A stretch of 36,212 bases of DNA. Origin: an uncultured Bacillota bacterium. GTDB lineage: Bacteria > Bacillota_I > Bacilli_A > RFN20 > CAG-826. Shown here in pieces: positions 30,166-36,212 of the stretch. The stretch covers positions 1-36,212 of the forward strand of contig CASFVT010000013.1 of the NCBI GenBank assembly GCA_949298195.1, given 5' to 3'. A model generated the notes under the pieces. The model saw nothing but the letters and a program-made list of their open reading frames with translations, did not search any database and was not told the origin of the DNA. Made by a program: the position numbers and the translations under genes. The first letter of the stretch is position 1. Each line of letters begins with the position of its first letter.

Positions 30166-33100
30166 ATGACTGAAGAAAAGAAGCCGCTACCGGGATACGA
30201 GCAATATCCCGTCGATGAGAACGGCCGCATCGATTTCTCGAAGATCAGCGGAAGCGCGCCGCTTCCCAATCTCGTCGAAATCCAGACGAAGAGCTTCGAT
30301 TGGTTCCTGAAGGAAGGCCTCGACGAAGTCATGAAGGAAGTGTTCCCGATTGCCAATTATGCCGGGAACGTCTTCATCGACTACGTCAACAGCCGCTTCG
30401 AGGAACCGCTCTACGATCCCTTGACCTGCCGGGAAGGCGATCTGACCTATGCCCGGAAACTCAAGGTCACCCTCCGCCTTCGCAACAAGGCGACCGGGGA
30501 GATCCGCGAGGACAACGAAGTCTTCATGGGCGACATCCCGATGATGACCCCCTCGGGCACTTTCATCGTCAACGGGGCCGAACGGGTGATCGTTTCCCAG
30601 ATCGTCCGTTCCCCGGGTGCCTATTTCCAAGACACGACCGACAAAAGCGGAGTTCACGTCTATAACGGCGAGATCATCCCGACCCGGGGCACCTGGCTCC
30701 AGTTCGAGAGCGATCTGAAGAGTTGCATGTGGGTCCGGATCGACCGTCAGCGCAAGATGCCGGCCACCGTCCTCTTCAAGGCCCTCGGCCTCGACAAGGA
30801 AAAGCAGCTCATCGAGCTCTTCGGCGACAGCGAGACGATGATGAACACCTTGGCCAAAGACAAGGACATCGTCAACGAAGACGCCGCTCTCATCGAGATC
30901 TTCCGGAAACTCAAGCCGGGTGAGCCGATTACCCAGCAGGGTGTCGTCAATTTCCTCATCCAGAAATTCTTCGATGAGAAGCGTTACGACCTCGGCCGGG
31001 CCGGCCGTTTCAAATACAACGTCAAGCTCGGCATCTACGACCGCCTCCCCGGCCGCCTCCTGGCCGAGAACCTCGTCGACAAAGACGGGGAAGTCTTCGT
31101 CAACCGCGACGGGGAGCCCCTCCTCAGCGGCCACCTCCTCACCAAGTCCGACGTCGACGACCTCCGGGATGCCGAGTTCTTCGAGCACGGGGCCCACGAG
31201 CACGTCCTCGACGTCAACACGAAGATCGACGACCACAGCAAGGTCAACATCGTCAAGGTGCGGGCCTTCGACAAGCCCAACGGCAAGATCGTGAACATCA
31301 TCGGTACCGATCTCTCCCTGACCGGGATGATGGGCGGTCCCTCGCTTTCGAGGGCCACCATCAGCGACATGGTCGCCTGTTTCTCCTATTTCATGAACAT
31401 CCAGTCGGGCATCGGCTCGACCGATGACATCGATCACCTCGGGAACCGCCGGGTCCGCTGCGTGGGTGAGCTCCTCCAGACGCAGTTCCGGATCGGTCTC
31501 ACCAAGATGAGCAAGACCGTCCAACAGAAGATGTCGATCACGGCCGACCTCGCGACGGCCAAGCCGCAGACCCTCATCAACATCCGCCCGTTGACCTCCT
31601 CGATCCGGGAGTTCTTCGCCTCGAGCCAGCTCTCCCAGTTCATGGACCAGACCAATCCGTTGGCCGAACTCACCAACAAGCGCCGCATCTCGGCCCTCGG
31701 CCCCGGTGGCCTTACCCGCGACCGGGCCTCGATGGAAGTCCGTGACGTCCACTATACCCACTACGGCCGCATCTGCCCGATCGAGACCCCGGAAGGCCAG
31801 AACATCGGTCTCATCAACAACCTTTCCACCTACGCCAAGATCAACGATTACGGCTTCATCCAGACCCCCTACCGCCGGGTTGAGAAAGTGGTGGGGGAAG
31901 ATGGGATCGCCCACTACTTCGTCGTTGACGACTGCGTCTATCTCTCGGCCGACGAGGAAACCGGCCACTACATCGCCGAGGCCAACATCCGTCTTGGCGA
32001 GCCGAAGAAGCTCATCTACGACGGGAAAGAGACCTATGGCAAGGAAATCCTCGACGACGACGTGGTCTGCCGCCATAACGGCGAGAACATCGTCGCCCGC
32101 CGGGAGTTCATCGACTTCGTCGACGTTTCCCCGAAGCAGATCGTCTCCATTGCCGCCGCTTGCATCCCCTTCCTTGAAAACGACGATAGCACCCGGGCCC
32201 TCATGGGCGCCAACATGCAGCGTCAAGCCCTCCCCCTCCTCCGGCCCGAGCTTTCCTATGTCGGAACCGGCCTCGAGCGGAAGATCGCCAAGGACAGCGG
32301 CCTCGCCGTCGTCTCCCTCGGAGAGGGAACCGTCACCTACATGGACGGGACGAAAATCGTCGTCGAGGGCGAAAACGGCTCCCATAGTTACCTCCTCCAG
32401 AAATTCGACCGCTCCAACAACGGCACCTGCATCAATCAGCATCCGGTAGTGAAGGTCGGCGACCACGTGAAGAAGGACCAGGTCATCGCCGACGGGCCGG
32501 CCATGAAGGGTGGGGAACTTGCCCTCGGCCAGAACATGCTCGTCGCCTTCACCACCTGGAACGGCTACAACTACGAAGACGCCGTCATCATGTCCGAAAG
32601 GATGGTCAAGGACGATTGCTACACGACCATCCACATCGAGGACTACGATTGCGAATGCCGCGAGACCAAGCTCGGCAACGAGGAAATCACCCGCGAGATC
32701 CCCAATGTCGGGGAAGACGCGAAGACCTATCTCGACGAAAATGGGATCATCATCCCGGGGGCCGAGGTCAAGGAAGGCGACATCCTCGTCGGGAAAGTCA
32801 CCCCGAAGGGCCAAAGCGAGCCGACTCCCGAGGAGAAACTCCTCATGGCCATCTTCGCCGAGAAGACCAAGGACGTGAAGGACACTTCCCTCCGCGTCCC
32901 CCACGGCGGGGCCGGCATCGTCCTCAAGGTCAAGATCTACGAGCGTCGGAAGCATGACCCCCTCCCGACCGGCGTCATCATGAAGGTCCGGGTCTACATC
33001 GTCCAGAAGCGGAAGATTTCCGAGGGCGACAAGATGTCGGGTCGGCACGGCAACAAAGGCGTCATCTCCAAGATCCTCCCGGTCGAGGACATGCCTTTCC

Positions 33101-33915
33101 TCCCGGATGGCACCCCAATCGACGTCATGCTCTCGCCGATGGGCGTCCCGTCCCGTATGAACATCGGCCAGATCCTCGAAATCCACCTCGGGCTCGCCTG
33201 CCGGCGGCTCGGGATCAGGATTGCCACCCCGGTCTTCGATGGCATTTCCGATGGGGAAATCACCGACATCATGAACCGGGCCGGGCTCTCCAGCGACGGC
33301 AAGTCCGTCCTTTACGACGGGCGGACTGGCGAACGCTTCCCCGAGCGGATCTCGGTCGGCATCATGTACATGATCAAGCTCGTCCACATGGTCGACGACA
33401 AACTCCATGCCCGGGCGACCGGTCCCTACTCCCTCGTCACCCAGCAACCGCTCGGGGGCAAGGCCCAGAACGGCGGCCAGCGCTTTGGCGAGATGGAAGT
33501 CTGGGCCCTCGAGGCCTATGGCGCGAGCCACGTCCTCCAGGAGATGCTCACCATCAAGAGCGACGACCGGGTCGGACGGCGGAAGTGCTACGAAGCCATC
33601 ATCAAGAACTACCCGATACCGAAACCGGGGATGTCCGAGGCCTTCAAGGTCTTCACCAAGGAACTCAAGGGCCTCGGGGTCGACGTCCACCTCTACGATA
33701 ACGAGGGCGACGTCATCAACATGGATTCCCTCGCCAAGGAAGCCCTCATCGAGGAGCGCAAGGTCAATAGCGCCATCCGCAACATGACCTCGCCCCGCGA
33801 ACGGCCCGAAGGCGAAGAGGAAGAAGGGCCTTCCATCGTCGAAGACGAGACGGCATCGGCCCTCGAGGAAGGGCTCACCGTCTCCACCCGGAGCGGGACC
33901 GAGCCGCTCGAATAA
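30166..33915 (+). CDS. rpoB: DNA-directed RNA polymerase subunit beta
   Basis: The 1249-residue beta subunit forms half of the polymerase active-site cleft. Start 30166 follows GAGGAGCTATCA; the frame is open upstream inside the methyltransferase gene. Landmarks: IPMMTPSGTFIVNGAERVIVSQ near the N-terminus, the rifampicin region SSQLSQFMDQTNPLAELTNK with Asn504 where most bacteria have His (E. coli 526), PIETPEGQNIGLI, KLGNEEITREIPNVGE, and the C-terminal GGKAQNGGQRFGEMEVWALE. A Glu/Asp-rich tail of about 40 residues ends the protein. Identity is certain. Confidence 0.98.
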   Translation: MTEEKKPLPGYEQYPVDENGRIDFSKISGSAPLPNLVEIQTKSFDWFLKEGLDEVMKEVFPIANYAGNVFIDYVNSRFEEPLYDPLTCREGDLTYARKLKVTLRLRNKATGEIREDNEVFMGDIPMMTPSGTFIVNGAERVIVSQIVRSPGAYFQDTTDKSGVHVYNGEIIPTRGTWLQFESDLKSCMWVRIDRQRKMPATVLFKALGLDKEKQLIELFGDSETMMNTLAKDKDIVNEDAALIEIFRKLKPGEPITQQGVVNFLIQKFFDEKRYDLGRAGRFKYNVKLGIYDRLPGRLLAENLVDKDGEVFVNRDGEPLLSGHLLTKSDVDDLRDAEFFEHGAHEHVLDVNTKIDDHSKVNIVKVRAFDKPNGKIVNIIGTDLSLTGMMGGPSLSRATISDMVACFSYFMNIQSGIGSTDDIDHLGNRRVRCVGELLQTQFRIGLTKMSKTVQQKMSITADLATAKPQTLINIRPLTSSIREFFASSQLSQFMDQTNPLAELTNKRRISALGPGGLTRDRASMEVRDVHYTHYGRICPIETPEGQNIGLINNLSTYAKINDYGFIQTPYRRVEKVVGEDGIAHYFVVDDCVYLSADEETGHYIAEANIRLGEPKKLIYDGKETYGKEILDDDVVCRHNGENIVARREFIDFVDVSPKQIVSIAAACIPFLENDDSTRALMGANMQRQALPLLRPELSYVGTGLERKIAKDSGLAVVSLGEGTVTYMDGTKIVVEGENGSHSYLLQKFDRSNNGTCINQHPVVKVGDHVKKDQVIADGPAMKGGELALGQNMLVAFTTWNGYNYEDAVIMSERMVKDDCYTTIHIEDYDCECRETKLGNEEITREIPNVGEDAKTYLDENGIIIPGAEVKEGDILVGKVTPKGQSEPTPEEKLLMAIFAEKTKDVKDTSLRVPHGGAGIVLKVKIYERRKHDPLPTGVIMKVRVYIVQKRKISEGDKMSGRHGNKGVISKILPVEDMPFLPDGTPIDVMLSPMGVPSRMNIGQILEIHLGLACRRLGIRIATPVFDGISDGEITDIMNRAGLSSDGKSVLYDGRTGERFPERISVGIMYMIKLVHMVDDKLHARATGPYSLVTQQPLGGKAQNGGQRFGEMEVWALEAYGASHVLQEMLTIKSDDRVGRRKCYEAIIKNYPIPKPGMSEAFKVFTKELKGLGVDVHLYDNEGDVINMDSLAKEALIEERKVNSAIRNMTSPRERPEGEEEEGPSIVEDETASALEEGLTVSTRSGTEPLE

Positions 33916-33932
33916 AAGGAGGCTAGAACAAG

Positions 33933-36212
<2,280 letters not shown>

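Noticed and set aside
30187..33690. 1167-residue open frame on the minus strand across rpoB, and a 712-residue one at 33975-36113 across rpoC
   Set aside because: Both are mirror images of RNA polymerase genes with strong GC third-position bias, which removes stop codons on the opposite strand. They have no recognisable domains and no ribosome sites.

Overview
This window is a densely packed, all-forward-strand stretch of bacterial housekeeping DNA. It joins the S10/spc/alpha ribosomal protein super-operon (entered at rpsS) to the cysS-rlmB-sigH-rpmG-secE-nusG-rplKAJL-rpoBC cluster (cut off inside rpoC). Gene content and order are of Bacillota (Firmicutes) type. The DNA is GC-rich with a strong C/G third-position bias. 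TGA is used as a stop and TGG as Trp, so the standard code applies. RpoB carries Asn at the rifampicin position (E. coli 526), a trait known from Mollicutes, and rpmD (L30) is absent. Zinc-type S14, L33 and L36 and an [FeFe] hydrogenase are present. I infer an anaerobic, fermentative, GC-rich member of the Bacilli/Mollicutes radiation (RF39/RFN20/Izemoplasma-like lineages are candidates). I cannot name the genus.

Layout. 1-12270: rpsS-rplV-rpsC-rplP-rpmC-rpsQ-rplN-rplX-rplE-rpsN-rpsH-rplF-rplR-rpsE-rplO-secY-adk-map-infA-rpmJ-rpsM-rpsK-rpoA-rplQ, ending in a terminator. 12350-13903: a LemA protein and a DUF3137-type membrane protein. 13915-18230: a promoter with four copies of an ATTACCG half-site, then a three-gene NAD(H)-linked [FeFe] hydrogenase operon (hydC/nuoE-like, hydB/nuoF-like, hydA) and a terminator. 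18255-23273: an overlapping operon of a HAD phosphatase, an 8-TM unknown protein, cysS, an MgtC-family protein, rlmB and a sigma-H-like factor. 23455-24449: rpmG-secE-nusG and a terminator. 24503-27041: an ArsR-family repressor and a Zn/Cd/Pb P-type ATPase with two operators, inserted between nusG and rplK. 27168-36212: rplK-rplA (with an L1-type leader), rplJ-rplL (with an L10-type leader), a small rRNA methyltransferase, rpoB and partial rpoC.

Most genes serve ribosome assembly, translation, protein export and transcription. The hydrogenase would dispose of fermentation electrons as H2, and the metal ATPase gives metal tolerance. No stretch over 300 bases lacks a gene; the longest gaps (about 240 bases, before rpmG and before rplK) hold terminators, promoters and a leader RNA. 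I saw no tRNA, rRNA, CRISPR array, insertion sequence or prophage gene.

Points most worth a second look are the operator array at the hydrogenase promoter, a Ser in the first H-cluster motif of HydA, an L11 lacking its signature proline loop, the Asn in the RpoB rifampicin pocket, and a sigma factor whose N-terminus has no ordinary start codon.
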